Source: Gloeopeniophorella convolvens
Taxonomy: Eukaryota; Basidiomycota; Agaricomycetes; Russulales
Length of the DNA stretch: 64,000 nt
Direction: 5' to 3'
NCBI GenBank assembly: GCA_022496205.1
Contig: WTXD01000002.1
Location: 1 to 64,000 of the forward strand
In this document: positions 22,313 through 35,642 of the stretch, in pieces
How the letters are laid out: every line of letters starts with the position of its first letter
Position numbering within the stretch: the stretch's first letter is position 1
Translations under genes and position numbers: made by a program
The notes under the pieces: generated by a model
Databases searched by the model: none
What the model saw: the letters and a program-made list of their open reading frames with translations, nothing else
What the model was told of the DNA's origin: nothing

Positions 22313-24777
22313 TTACAATGTAAGGAGGGAGACAACGCCAGCTTGGAGTACAAGAGGCACGTATACGAGGCAAACCAAGGGCGCAAACCATACACCTAAC
22401 ACCTGCCAGTCCCACACCGCTTGCTTGACCCCGACATCGAATACGAGCCAGCTGAGTGCAAGTGCCGCATATAGGGAGTATTTGGCGATGCGCACGGGTA
22501 AGGACCTCGAAGGAGTGGCGAAGGTCAGGGGTAAGCCAAGGGTGACCGCGAGGAGTGCGGCAAGGGAGAAGTTCAGAACGGAGGTGACGGAGATCAGCGT
22601 GCTCGCCATCCACATAGTGATGGCCTTGAGAATGATGGGAAGGGGGGCTGCTTCTGCTGCAGGTGGTGACGACTTGGTGCTGACGACGGCGGGCGGGATC
22701 ACCATGAGGGCCACCCAGCATGCGAGCGGTATTGTGTACTCCTGGGCTCGATGTGAGTGACCCAAAGGGGGAAAGGGTCTAGGGAGCGCACCAATCGACT
22801 TGGATCAAACCACGAGCGGGAGATAACCACGAACAGATTCCACCCAATCAGGTGTGAGTTGACGACCACAACTAATGCACCAAGCAGATCCCTCCGACGG
22901 GACACCCACTTCTTCGTCAAGGCGGGTGGCGTAGCATCAACCCCTTTCTTCTCTGCTGGAGGCGTGAGGCTCTCGTCTTCCACCTCTACCCAGCCCGCGT
23001 TGACCCATTCCCCAAGGCCGCCGAACATCAGCGCAGTGGCGACAAGGACCACGCTCGGGAGATAGCTGCCAATCTTGAGGAAAGATGACGGGGTTGCCAT
23101 GATGTAGAAGAAAAAGGATGCATGCAAGCGCTCGAGCAGGTTGCTCATCGTTCGGAGAGTTGATTCGATGGTGCTGCCGGCGGCACATCAGACGGCAGGG
23201 CGTGGGTGATAATATGCACTTACCGTCCGAGAGCATGGAACCCGTGCGGCCCGTTGGACGGGACAGCGAAGAGCGTAATGGCGTCAATACGATACCTAGA
23301 ATCTCGTCAGCGGCATTTCGGAGGGCAGGTGACTGGCAGCACTGACTGGTGGAAGAGCCCATGTACACCACTGCCTCTACCTCTCGCCTGATATCCGAAC
23401 TGCCTGAGTATGTTCATGGCTCGGTACCCATAATCCATAACCTCCCCTCGCTCCCAAAGCCCCTTCGGGATCCAAGAGAAGAAATGTCGGATAGTCTCGC
23501 GTCCTGGAAAGTCGGTCGGCTCGTGGTGGTCGTACAGAAGGACAGGTACGCCTCCGGTATGGTGGGAGATGACCCGGAACGAGTTGATGAGGTCTTGGTT
23601 TGGCAGGCGTCCGTTGAGACCCTCTGACAGAAGACATGATGAGCAATGGTTCATCGCCCGTGTAACTAATTTTACCTCGGAAAACACCAAGATGCGAGAA
23701 CGAGTGGCCAGGGTAGTCGATATTGAGAGCGGTCCACACCACGCCCGACGAAATTGACAGTGGCTCGACGTCCGCATCTGCGAGTCCTTCAATCCACTGT
23801 CTTTGTGAGATCGGGGCACGCACTGGATGGTGGGGAGCCGTGATAGGCGCTGAGCCACGCGTGCATGCCATCGAGGTAACTATCGCTGATGACGAAGATG
23901 ATGTCCTTTGACCAGTGAGAGTACTCTGTCAGAGGTGAGTGATGAGTATCAGAACGGCCCAAGGATAGCACCACGTACGTTTCAAGAACGCAGCCAAAGA
24001 CAGGACAGCGGAGACTCCCCTTAGGTTGTACCCATCAGTGAGGCTCTTCCATGAAGCGCTGATGATCATCGCCTCGATTCCAGAAGTCCGAGGTGCTGAA
24101 AAGACAGCGTAGGAGTTGGAGCCAGTCAGGTTCTAGTATGCAGTGTCAGAGCGTGGGGGCGACAACATGATCAAGTCCACCTGTGACTCAAGCCGAATGG
24201 AATAATGTTGAGTAGCAGATGGTATTCCGAGCTTTGCGAATTCCGTCGTGAAATAGGCAGCGCGCCTGGTTGAAATGCATGAGCGCAGCATTGGAACTCA
24301 TAAGGCACGCAATGACTGACTCTGCGCTGGACGCGTTGCGGTCTCGTAGTGACTCCACTTCCTCCAGGAACTTGTCTGCGCGTCTGACATCGTCCCAGCT
24401 CCAGTATGTATTCACCTAGGATGATCAGCATGAACCGGGAGAACGCCTGGATAGGTCACACCTGGCTTGGCTGGAGTGCGTTCTCGTCAATGTATGTGCC
24501 CGTGCCAAGTTGCGGAAGGGGAAGCGCGAGCAGCCAGAGATATCCTACCGCGAAGAGTGTGAATCTGCAACGGTTAGTCGGCTTCAAGAGATGACAGACG
24601 TGTCGCGCACCTGAGCACGCCCAAGTTGCGCCAGATGGCCGCGGTGAGTTTCATGCGCCTTCGCACGCGCGCACTGCCATCTCCACGAGCAAGAAGTTGC
24701 CTGACACGGTTCCTCAGCGCCCCGATTCCTCGTCCTGCCAGTGCCCGTTCTGGCTGGTCTTGTTGCCTGGGAGGCAT
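22313..24777 (-). CDS. GAA1: GPI transamidase subunit GAA1
   Basis: Multi-exon minus-strand gene. GAA1 belongs to the ER GPI-transamidase complex and presents the GPI lipid for attachment to proteins. Recognised blocks in order: N-terminal basic region RNRVRQLLARGDGSARVRRR before the first membrane segment, TGTYIDENALQPGQVNTYWS at about 24400-24500, the lumenal domain with DDIIFVISD-type sequence (23850-23900) and a GINGRLPNQDLINSF-like block near 23590, and the multi-membrane C-terminus (23150-22313) ending VSLLTL. The start at 24777 is the first in-frame Met and leaves 195 bp to the divergent USP48 gene; Met at 24654 is an alternative. Several introns lie within; I did not fix every junction. 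Confidence 0.9.
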
Positions 24778-24972
24778 TTAGTAGCGAGCTGCAGTCGCAG
24801 TTTCGGCCTCGACGCGGTGTCGGCCCCTCGTTCCGGAGGCCGGTCCATTCCGGCCCGGCTCGCGGCAGGCGCACGTCGGCGAACGTGACGGCCTGCGAAC
24901 ACATCCACATCACACTGGCGGCGACCTGCACAGCGCATTTGGCTCCTAATTGTCTCTTCTTCCAGGACCATC
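24778..24972. promoter_or_regulatory. Bidirectional promoter GAA1/USP48
   Basis: 195 bp between the two divergent start codons. No clear TATA box. Confidence 0.45.
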
Positions 24973-27900
24973 ATGTCTACAAAGCGCAAACGTCGCACCA
25001 ATCAACAAAGCGATGGGCTTGCTACAGGGGAGAGGCTCAAGAGGCACAAGCTTGCTACGGACTTGGACGATGACTGGAGCTCTCCTTGGGGCTGGGTCGG
25101 TACTAGCGTGACGGACGCGTCGAGCATCACCGAGGAACACCTTCTCGCCACATGTGGCCTCTCTTGCAAGTCGCACTACGTGTTGTGCGCCAATAAATAC
25201 CGCGCGCGCCCCGCGAAGGTCGTCGACCTCACAGACTCGGCTGCGGACTCGACGGACTTCAGCAGCGATGTGGTAGTCATCTCAGAAGACGAGACACCCA
25301 CTTGCAGCAAGAAGTCTTGCTCGAAGAATCCAAACTGTCTGAACTACTTGGGGCAGGACAAATGGGAGGACGCAGGTGAGTTACTTAACCCTCGGGGGCG
25401 GTAATATCTCATGCAAAGGCGTTACAGAGGCTGCTCTGAAGTCTTATCTATCTGCGACGGATATTGGTCCGGACCCTCATCTCAAGAGCAGGAAATCAGG
25501 CCTGCCAGTGGGTCTCAGGGTGCGTTAGCTCGCAATCGCTAGTCGTCTCGAGATCTTGACATTCGAGGCAGAATCTCGGTGCCACCTGCTACGCAAATGC
25601 GTATATTCAGGTCAATTTCATAAGCTTGATTGTTCTGGAGATCTCATCCTGCGCAGGTCTGGTTCCAAGATGTGTCTTTCCGCAACGGCGTGTACCAGTG
25701 CTTGCCTGCCCAAGATCAGGGCCAACCGTTTGAGGTGCGTCGTTTGTTTCACCGCCATCATTGGAAACATACATATTTTGAATAGGATTCTCCTATCTTC
25801 CAACTGCAAGCTACGTTTGCGGCACTTCAGGAGAGTCAGATGAAAGTCTTCAACCCCGTAAAGCTGGTTGAGAGCCTGCACCTGCGAGCGAACGAGCAAC
25901 AAGACGCTCAGGAGTGAGCAATCCCAACGCGATCCCAATTAAGCTGATCTGACATCGTGCAGATTCTCCAAGCTGTTCATCACGCACCTGGATGACGAGC
26001 TTAAGAAGCAGCCAGACCCTGCTTTGAAGCGTCTTGTTTCGGACCAGGTATGGCTCGGCTCGAGCTGCTATCCTCCGAAGCTCACTAGGACAATCATAGT
26101 TCGAGGGGAAGCAAGCATACGCTACAACATGCAAGCGGTGTGGAACTCGTTCTGAAAACGATTCAGACTTTCTCGAAATTGAAGTCAATCTTGAGGTAGG
26201 CCCTCCTCGACATCCTTACATGTATGATGCGAGCCCGCATGGACAGGATAACGCCACATTGGAGAGTCGTATCCAAACACTTCTTGAAGCGGAGACCTTG
26301 TCTGGTGATAATAAGTGATTGTTCTATCAAACTTTCATGTGTTGACACCACTCAGTCGAACGGCAGATATCAATGTTCCAAGTGTCAGTCTCTGCAGGAT
26401 GCTACTCGACAACTTGTCCTTAGAACGTTTCCTCCCGTCTTACACTTTTCGCTGCTGCGCTTCGTATTTGACGTCGCGACTTTGGAACGAAAGAAACGAA
26501 AGCACAATGTTTCGTTTCCCGTTGTCCTTGATATGAATCAGTTCCTCGATAATCCAGGCGCAGACGGCGAGAACGTCTACGAGCTCACGGGTGTCTTGGT
26601 ACACAAGGGCTCCAGTGCGTATCATGGTCATTATGAAGCCATGGTTTTTGACGTTACGTAGGTCCTTCGAGCAGGTTGGGTCGATAATAACTGAACTTGC
26701 GGCAGGCACGATTCATGGTTCACATTCAACGATGAAATTGTCACCAAGATGAAGGCGCCAGGGTCGGAGCGGCCTGCAGAAGACAAGAGTAAAGCGTATG
26801 TCTGATGCTTCTGATGGCGGCATCAATGTCTTTACCGAATGTCTCAGTAAACTTAGGCCCGCCAAGAAGCGGCGACGAGTGGAGGACAGCGATGATGAAG
26901 TCCAAGAGTAGGTACCGGGTGCGTAACCGAACAGGCTTTCCTCACGGTCGGCTCTAGGATACAGGTTCCTCCAGCATCAACGGGGTGCGTCTCGTCGAGC
27001 GATGTTGGCAAGTAATATTCATGGCATTCTAGGCGAATGTCATCAAAAGACGCATATATGCTCGTGTATACGCGCCGCGGGGCAGGCTCGGAGGGTCCAA
27101 CAGACATTCAGAAGCCTCCACAACGCGCTCTTGACGTCGTGCATCAGATCAACGAGGATCATGCCAATGCCTGCACCGCCTTCTCTGCAAGGTCTGCAGC
27201 AGCTCATTGGCTCTCTGAGCATACTGACACGACTTTTCAGGCAAGGAGAGCTTCAAGCCAAGTTCGCCGAGCTCCGGCCAAGGATGCAACAGATATACCG
27301 GTCATGGAACGTGACATCCCATGATCAGGTACGTCGATAACATCACTCACTCGCGTACACCTATCCCATGCTTTCGACAGGCGTCACTCATAGTCAGCCA
27401 ACAAGCGTTATCCAAGTTCCTTTCTCGGCCGATACAGAAGCGCGGAGGCAGCTCACTGAGCCACACAAACTCCATCGATTTGACTGAGTCACAGGACGAC
27501 GCCCCCACCGAGCCAAACGGGAACGGGCTGACAGATAAAGCCAGCGAGACGCCAGAACAGTCGCAGGATCCAGGCGCAGAAGGCGAAATCTCCACCACGG
27601 AGGTTCTGTGCATGCATGGGAAACTCGACCCCACCAAGGCCGGTGACATGAAACGAATCAGCCGTGTTGGTCCTATTACCTCCAACGTATGTCCCCGCTA
27701 ACGATGAGAACTGGCCAGGCAACATACAAGTCCTTCATATTGCCATCTGGGATCTCATTCGCTCCAGAACTGGAACCGACGGACGTCTGCCGGCAGTGCG
27801 TAGAGGAAGCCTTCCAAGGTGCGATCATATGGATATGCTCTCGAATGAAAGTGGTAACCACCGCTCAGAAAAACTGTACCAATACGAACATCCGAGGAAC

Positions 27901-29589
27901 GTCGCTCAATTTGACCGCGTGAGCAACGATTCAGAACCTGGTGTCGGCTATTGGGTATCAAAACACTGGCTCAAAGGTGACTCAGTTCACCTCTCAATAA
28001 TACGATCTTATGCTGAAGCGCAAGAAGACTGGAGGCAACCTAAACCAAAGATGCACGTGGCGTTGAAACCAGATCCCGCACCTGACTCGGAAGCTTTCCG
28101 TGACCACGTCGTATGCGAACACGACAGCCTCAACATCAACATCGGCGCACGCACGCGTATCTCGAAGGGGGTGAGGAGCTGCTGCCTGCTTTCTAAGATG
28201 ACGTATTCACGACATGTCTAGGCCTACGCTCTTCTTCGAACCCTCTTCCCATCATGGACAACCTTGTCTGACGAAGGCGATCGGTGCGAAGTCTGTGATG
28301 TTCTCGTGGAGAGCTCTCGCGAAGATAAGCGAGAGTTACGCAAAAAGGCAGAAGAAGAAAAGGTTAGCCGATCCGCGTGGCCTTGCCTTCCCAATCTACG
28401 CCTAACTCCCCCACTCAGGCGCGGCTCAAGCACATGCAGGAGAACGCGCTGAACGGGAACACTGCCCTCCTCGAAGACGTCGCCTGCGCGCTTGTCCCCG
28501 CCACCTTCGTGCGCGAGTGGAAGCTCTGGATCCTCCGACCGGGGCACCACCCACGGCCGGCGGGCTTGAGCAACGCATCGTACATATGCGACCACGACCT
28601 GCTGGCGCTCGACCTGAATTCGGGCGATCTAGATCGCTCGGTGTGCCTCGTTCGCCGGTCAGATTGGGACGTGTTGGAAGAGCTGTAAGCGAAGCGCCTG
28701 TGCCCTGTGCACCACCCTGTCCTCACTCACGTGCACATTCAGATATAATGCTGCGCCACTGATCTCGGTCGAGAATCGTTCTACGAACGATCATGGCACG
28801 CTCGGCTCAAAGTTCGTGCACAATCCTCCCCTGTGTGAAGAATGTCGGATCAAGCGGTACGTGCATCGCCCCTATCTTTCCCCAGGCTGCTCACATTCCA
28901 CAGCAAATCGGATTACGACCTGACCGAGGTCACTGTCCGCGTGCTCGGCAGCGACGACCCTGACCCGACTCCCGAGACGTACAGCGCGAACCTCAACCCA
29001 CCCACCATAGATGGGCGGCAAACCAGCATCGTCTCGTACAGGTCCAAGAACGCCACCGAGCCGCAGCGCCAGTCCAAGCGGATCCGCAGCGTCAAGCGGC
29101 GGCAGCGCCAAATCGCGATATCCAAGGAGATGTCCGTGAAAGACATCAAGCTCCTCGTACGCATTCCGCTCCTCCGTCTCTCGCTGCCCGACCTGACGCA
29201 CGCGCGCGCAGCTGCAAGACGAGCTGGACATCCCGACGATCTGCCAGCGGCTCTTCTACCAGGGCCGCGAGCTGCACGACAGCGCCGCGCGTGTCAGTGC
29301 GCTCGGCATCCTCGCGAACGGCGTGCTCGACCTGCGCGAGGCACCCGAGGACGCCGCGCTGCTCGACGCCGACGCTGACGCGCACGCGGGGCGCGCGCCC
29401 GAGGCGGACTTTGGCGGCTTTGGTGGGACGCTGCTCGCGCGCGGGTGGACGTCCGAGTCGCTGCTCGAGGACACGGCGAGCGAGGGCGCGTCGCCCGCGC
29501 CTGCGGAGGTGACGAAGGCATGCGCGATGTGCACGTTCGAGAACCCCAGCGGCGCGGTGGCGTGCGAGATGTGCGAGGCGCGGTTGTGA
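24973..29589 (+). CDS. USP48: Ubiquitin carboxyl-terminal hydrolase, USP48-like
   Basis: Long multi-exon gene coding a cysteine protease that removes ubiquitin. The N-terminal region is basic, then acidic with SUMO-like motif strings (DVVVISEDE). The catalytic Cys box NLGATCYANAYIQ lies at about 25565-25620. LRANEQQDAQEF follows, with a CxxC pair TCKRCGTRSENDSDFLEIEV (about 26130-26180) and a second CxxC (YQCSKCQSL, 26370) forming the zinc ribbon. The His box YHGHYEAM is at 26615-26645 and the Asp/Asn box WFTFND at 26720. A long C-terminal half carries DUSP-like segments (ALVPATFVREWKLWI, 28490-28530), a ubiquitin-like stretch (about 29130-29330) and a final RanBP2-type zinc finger CAMCTF...CEMC (29520-29575). 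This order of catalytic core, DUSP, Ubl matches USP48, a nuclear deubiquitinase; the terminal zinc finger is an addition typical of fungal forms only as far as I can tell. Confidence 0.9.
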
Positions 29590-30421
29590 TGTGCATACAT
29601 ATCTTGGTACATAGTAACATGCTTCAGCTCTTTGGGAATATGCTATCCGCACGGTCGCCAAATTTGACTGCGATACTTAACAGGCGGCCCGCAGCTCGGC
29701 TCAGGAGCTGGCGGTTCAACACGGAATCACAACGTAAAGGGGACTGGGTATACATGCAGTGCAACTGTATCAAGGCGGGGGTCAAGGAGACTGCCACCGA
29801 GATCTGAGACGTGAGCTTCAAGTCAGAGTACCTTTGTTACAGTAATCATACACCGATTACGCCGTACGTAAGTGGACTGACCCTCTCGCTGCGAGCCTCG
29901 CGTGCCAAGCCCCGCGTAACATACTGCGGATCCGCGCTTTCCGTCAACTCGTCGGGGAAATGGCAGGCAGCCATGTTGGTGCAACTTGAAGGGCACAGGC
30001 AAGCTAGATCGAACGTCCGAGAACGGGCAGCCACCAGCACCACTGCCTTTATTCTGCACCACCACACCACCATAATATCACCTGACAACACGGCCTACAC
30101 AACGCAACAGCTTCTATTATCCGACATAAATGCCAGCACGGCATGCACAGCGACAGCGAAAAAGAAAGAAAAGAAAAACGTAAGCACACTCAAACGGACG
30201 GAAAGTGGGGGAGAAAAGCAAAAGAGAAAGACGCCAAACGGGAAGAGAGTTGATGATACCTGAGACGACGCCATACAACCCTCCTAAGTATATTAGTGTA
30301 CAACACAACACAACGCGCGCAAAGTGCAGAAAAAGAAGGCCACAAAGACGAACAACGGAGATGACACCAGAGTCGCGGGGGAAGAGTCAAGGAGCGGACC
30401 GGGGCGGGCACGGGGCAGAGT
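29590..30421. other. Convergent 3' intergenic region
   Basis: Between USP48 (+) and the Medusa-like gene (-). ORFs here are short and A-rich; no gene seen. It should contain both 3' UTRs. Confidence 0.5.
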
Positions 30422-33400
30422 CTATGAGAGCTGGGAATACACGGCGAGGTCCACGGGCAGCGGCTGCATCCCGGGCGCGCCCTCTGGCGGCAGCGGCAGC
30501 GGCACGGGCGGCATCGGCGCAGGCACGGCCGCCTGCACCTGCGGCGGCGGCAGCGCGCTGAACGACGCGCGGTGCTGGTGCAGCGCGCCCGCGACGGCCG
30601 GCGGCGGGCGCGCGGCCTGCACGACCACCTGCGCCTGCGCCGACAGCAGCGAGCTGGCCGTCATGAGCACGTCCACCTCGCTCGAGAGCGGGCCCGTGAG
30701 CTCGACCGCCTGCGCGACGACCGCCTGCGTCGCGACGGACACCTCGTTGACCGTCACCGGCGGGCCCGCCGGGGGCGGCGGCAGCCCCGCGGAGATCTGC
30801 GCGGCAGCGATTGCGGAGTGGTCCGCGGCGACCTGGCGCGCGGCCTGCATCACGACCTGCTGCGCGGCGGCGGCGAGCACGCTCGCGGGCTGCGCGACCG
30901 CGCTGCCCTGCGCCGAGACGGTGTCGTCGACCGCCTGCGCGGTCACGGTGAGCACGTGCTGCTGCTTCGCTAGCGCTTGCAGCTCGTGCCCAGGCTCGCT
31001 GGGCGCGCCAGCCGCGACGACCTGCGACTGCGCTTCCTGCGCGACACGCTGCGCCGCGGCGGTCAGAACCTGAATCAGCTGCGCGTCCTGTGAAGGGACA
31101 GGCTGCGGCGGCGGAGGCGCGAGATTGGTTGTCTGCGGCCGCATTAGTGGCGGCGGCCTGCAGGCAGGCAATTTAGACTCGGCCGGACCCTGGGGAAAGA
31201 AGCGGCGGCGGCGACGTACCGAGATGGAGAGGTCTGCGGAATCACGGAATCGCTCGCGATCCTGCGGGAACCTTCCCCTACGAGTGACGGACGCCGCGAT
31301 GTGCTCGAGAACGAGGTGTCCACATTCGCCACGGGCGCAATGTTGATGTGCACAGTCTGGGAGAGAAATTCCTCCTTCCCGTCCTGTGTGAACTAGCAAG
31401 GCGCAGATGAGCGGGTTGATCGCAAGACGGTACGGCGCGAGCTGCACTCACTCGGGCCTCCACGGTAACGTCGCAGCTTTGGGCATCCGGTGTGGGTATA
31501 CCCGTCAGGTATTGGTCTTCGTGCCACGACAGCCAGAGCGGCAGCGACGGCGAGGTATAGGTGACGGGCATGTTAGCGCGCGATGCTTGCGGGTCCCAGA
31601 TGCGCGGCGTCCATGTCCAGCGGAGGCCAACATAGGCCACACCCGGGGGCACACCCGCCAGGCGGCGCTGGAACGGGCGGAACGTCCATCCGCCCTCGCC
31701 GGTTTTTTTCGCCTCGATGTTCCAGATGTGGTTCCCTTTTGATTTGGCCTTCTTCCCGTCTTCGTTGAAGCGCGAGATGTAGGTCGAGTTCCAGAGGTAA
31801 TTCCGGATCTGCACACGTGCCTAATCAGAGCCAGATCGCCGCGTCCTGCACGGGGTAATGCGGACCTTTTTCATGGGTATTTTATCCTCGGGATATCCTT
31901 GTCGCGCGAGCTAAAAGAAGGTAGGCGCAGGGGGCTGAGAACCTGACCTGCGGAGCGCACATGCAACGCACCTCCTCCAGGAATGCATTGGTAAACGCCT
32001 GTATGCGGAATTTGAACGGGCGGAAGTCAGGCGACTCGTCCAAGCGCTGCATCTTCTTCGCCATGAGCGTCTGATGGATTGGCTCTCCCTTCCCATCGGT
32101 GGCATCCACTGCGCGGGTAAATAGACGTACGGTTAGCACACGTACGGCACTGGCGAAGCGCACAAACTGACGGTTAGAGCAGGTCTTGTTCAGGAACTCG
32201 AAGAAGACCCGGTCCACTTCCGGGCGGTACTCGGTAGGCACCTCGTTGCTGTGGCCGCCATTGCTAGAGCCGACGTTGGCAGCAAAGTTGTCCGTCGACG
32301 TCCGGCTGGCAAGCGTGCGGCGCTGAGGCGCACGTGAGTACGCATCCCCAACGCTGCCGTTTCGGCTGCGATAGTGGCGGCCGGGCGAGCCCGTGTCGGA
32401 ATCATGCTCATCGTCGTACTCCGGCGACGACGCGGGGCTGTGGTCCCGTGAGAATCCGGTCCCGGGCCGTGATGCTCCGGCCAGGTACTCTGCGCGCTCG
32501 TCAATGGTCGCTTCGGGAAGGGGCACGCCGAACGCGAACGGATCGCCCGATGGCGGGTTCGACAGTGAGTTTGACCGGGACGCGCGGTTTTGCAGCAACG
32601 AGGGCGCAACGGTAGCTGCAGGCGGGGCAGCGAGGGGAGCAGATGGCGGCGAAGGGAAGACGGTCGTCTGCGGTGCGAAGGCAGGAGGGACGCCCAGGAT
32701 GATATTTTTCATATCGACATCTCCGTTAAGGTGGTTGCCTGACAGCGTGTGTCGATGTGAAGGGGCGAAGGGAGCGGGATGTTCCCCCCACGATTCTGGA
32801 GCATGACCAAACGCTGGCACATGACCGGCAACTGGCGGGTGGGTGGCAGAATTCGGAGGGGTAAAGTCAGATGAGGAAGGTCCGTTGGTGGCCGTGAGGT
32901 TGGGAGGTGGAGGGAAACCGATAGGAACAGATGGTGGTTGCAGTTGTGGTTGATACAAATTGAGTTGTGCATGCATGGGGATGGTCGGAGGGCTTGTAGG
33001 ACGTGATGGTGGTCTGGATGAGGGATTGGAAAGGAATGAGACTGGATGTGAGGATACAATGCTGGTAGGACCGGAACCGACGGAAGAAGAGAATGGAAAC
33101 GATGACAGGAGATGTTGTGGCACGTCGTCTGGTGGCTCCATCTTCAACGCTTTGATCACCCTATCGTCCTCGTTCATCGAGGACGCACAGCGCTTTCGGG
33201 ACTCATGATCGGCTAGTCCTGAACTGTCCTGTGACTGCGGGTCACCGGGAGGAAGTAGCGGAGGGTATGGTGGGCCCACTCCAGGCCTCGATAGGTGTGG
33301 CGGAGAAGCACGAGTAGCTGAGGCGACAGGAGGTGAAGAGTTGTCGCTAGGCGGGCTAGGCCCATCGGCCAACCTCGTGGCGGCAATCAGCTCAGAGACG

Positions 33401-34297
33401 AGCGAAATAGTCTTCTTCAGCTGATCGATCTTGACGCCCGCATTCGCAGTTTGGCCTGCATTACAGTCGACGCGTGCTTGATCTGCCGTTTGCATGATGC
33501 TGCGCGGCTAAAGTAAGAAAAGTTGTGCCAGACGTGAAAAATCTCGAGACGAACTGTTTGAGCATGTCGTCGACAACCATCATGTGCGGGGCGCCGAGAT
33601 CGCCGGAGGCATCTTCCTCCGTAGGCGGACTGACATCGTACTCGGACGGCGGGAAGCGGTATCCAGACCCATGATTCGAAGTCGGAGGCCCCGTGCTGCT
33701 GACCGAAGGAAACGTGAGGTCCGACCCACTGCCCATATAGCGACCGGGGGAGGCAGCAGAGCCGGAGCGGCTACGGCCGGGGAGGCCCATGCTGTCCATC
33801 GTGGAGGCGATGGAAGCGGAAGGGATTGTCGCGTAGGCGGGATTCAGGCCCGGGATAGCCGGGGAGGACGTGTGGGATGCAAAACTAGAGACGGAGGTCG
33901 CGGCCGGGGACGACTGCGAGGGCCGCGGGATGTCGAAAGCCGCGTCGACCGAAAAAGAATCGCGTAGCTGGGACTGGAATGACGAGATTGCGCCGGGCGG
34001 CGGGACAGAGTCATGGTGCACGCTCGTGGGGAGCACGTCGGTCGGCGAGATGTCCATATGCCGGGGCCCCTGCGAGAGGGGCAAGTCAATGGGGACGGTG
34101 AGGGTGGCAGTGGGGTTTATGCCATCTGAGAAGGAGGGCAATTGGTGGGAGGGATGGAGAGCATCGCCGAGGGGAGAGCCGACTACGGAGGGAAAGGAAG
34201 TAAGGGGATCGGCGGAGGAGAGCGTAGGTACGAGCGAGTCGGCGGTCACAGGCTGATACTGTCCATCAAAAGTTCCATCATGTACGAGAGTGTCCAT
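30422..34297 (-). CDS. Probable Medusa/Acr1/Ren1-type transcriptional regulator
   Basis: Minus-strand gene starting at 34297 (MDTLVHDGTFDGQ) and ending at 30422, about 1100 residues with at least five introns. The N-terminal 600 residues are Ser/Pro/Thr-rich and disordered. A short helix (KIDQLKKTISLVSELIAATR, near 33400) and a folded core between about 32250 and 31350 are conserved: a helix FFEFLNKTCSNLDATDGKGE, then KKMQRLDESPDFRPFKFRIQ, then RNYLWNSTYISRFNEDGKKA, then an Ig-like stretch with RIWDPQASRAN and LPLWLSWHEDQYLTGIP. I recognise this core as that of Medusa-class developmental regulators of filamentous fungi (conidiation and morphogenesis), from memory and not verified. The C-terminus is an Ala/Gln/Val-rich helical repeat. 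Joining 32179 region to 32117 uses a 63-nt intron. If the name is wrong, the core still marks a conserved nuclear-type protein. Confidence 0.75.
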
Positions 34298-35642
34298 AGA
34301 CGCAGAGCGGGCGGGCAGCCGCTATGCTATGAGAGAAGGTGAGCCGTTGCCCTTATAGAGATGGGTGGAGTGCACGGGCGGTAATGAGTGTGACTGGGCC
34401 GAAGGTAGCGCTTCAGCTGGGAGGGCCGGCGGGGGGACGGCGGGGAGCAGAGGATGCAGCAGGGGACGTTGGTTGGGACCTGCGAGCGGGAAGAGGACGA
34501 GGACGGGTAAGACGGGCGGATAAAATCACCGGGAGGAATTGGTCGCGAAAGGGAATCGCCCGGCGGAAATATTGGCACGGACGGCCTGTGACAAGGCTGT
34601 CGTGTCGCACTCTGGCTGATGCAGATGGTCTTGGCAGTGCAGTGGCTGCAGCCTGGCGTGCACGCAGAAGGCCTGGCGACCGCGAAAAAGTAGCAGGGCG
34701 CTGGAAGAGGCGCTGGAGGGCGACAGGATCTGGGTGCGGACGCGGGAAGCGGATGGATAAGCCAATGGGTGGCGAATAATGGGTACCTTGCGCGGCTTTG
34801 CTATCACAGGCAAGCTGATGCCAGGCTTTGCCAACCATCGCCAGGATGCCTCGCTTGGCCGTGCACGCCGCCCTGATGGTCACAGCCCTCCGGTCACGCT
34901 TCTTGAGCTTCTCTCCCTCTCTCCTGCTGGCACATATCCCTCTCCAACGGTCACAAGGACCCAACCCCCCTTCCCTTTCCCCGCTTGCTGCCCGCCGCAG
35001 CGCAGCCCACTTCAGTCCCTTTCAATTCCCCCCCGCCGACAAATTCCGCGTAGATTTTATGGCTAAAAGGCTAAATAATTTTATGTAATCCGATAACGCG
35101 ACAACCATTACGGCACCCCCGCCGACCGTCTTGTGCACACTTCGAGACAGACAGATTGCTTCCGCAGCTGCAGTGATACAGTTTTGAACCATATCCATGG
35201 CGGCAGACGCATGTCTTCATAGAAGCCTTCCTGGCCCTTTGACTCAGATCACCCAGATCGAACGCCTGTTTGCACGTTACTTGACGTCGTGTGCCATGCG
35301 TTCCGGGTGTGCGCACACGCTGCACGCCGGAGCTATACAACAGCTCGCGCACAAAGTAATAAATGAGACATTGACAAACCCTCCGCCCGGGCCAATCGAC
35401 AGACAGTTGTCACCGCAAAACCGTATGGCAGCGGGCTTGATGAGAACACTCCCGCCGTCATTTTAGCTCGCTCTTCTGATACACACAAACCCGCCAATTC
35501 GACGTCTTGGGCGGCCGCTTGCACCGAACCCGGCGGGCGACGAGGCCGAAAGCGAACCGAGCCTGACTGTGTCTGCATACACGACAACAATAAGTAAAAG
35601 AACACTCCCGTTCGCTTGTAGGCGCATCGCGGCAATTCGCTC
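34298..35642. other. Intergenic, promoter of the Medusa-like gene
   Basis: 1.3 kb without a supported gene. ORFs at 34339-34779, 34413-34964 and 34779-35088 overlap on opposite strands and are composition artefacts. A strongly CT-rich block sits at about 34900-35040. Confidence 0.45.

Noticed and set aside
30324..31073. 249-codon plus-strand Cys/Thr-rich ORF
   Set aside because: Shadow of the Ala/Gln-rich C-terminus of the Medusa-like gene on the other strand.
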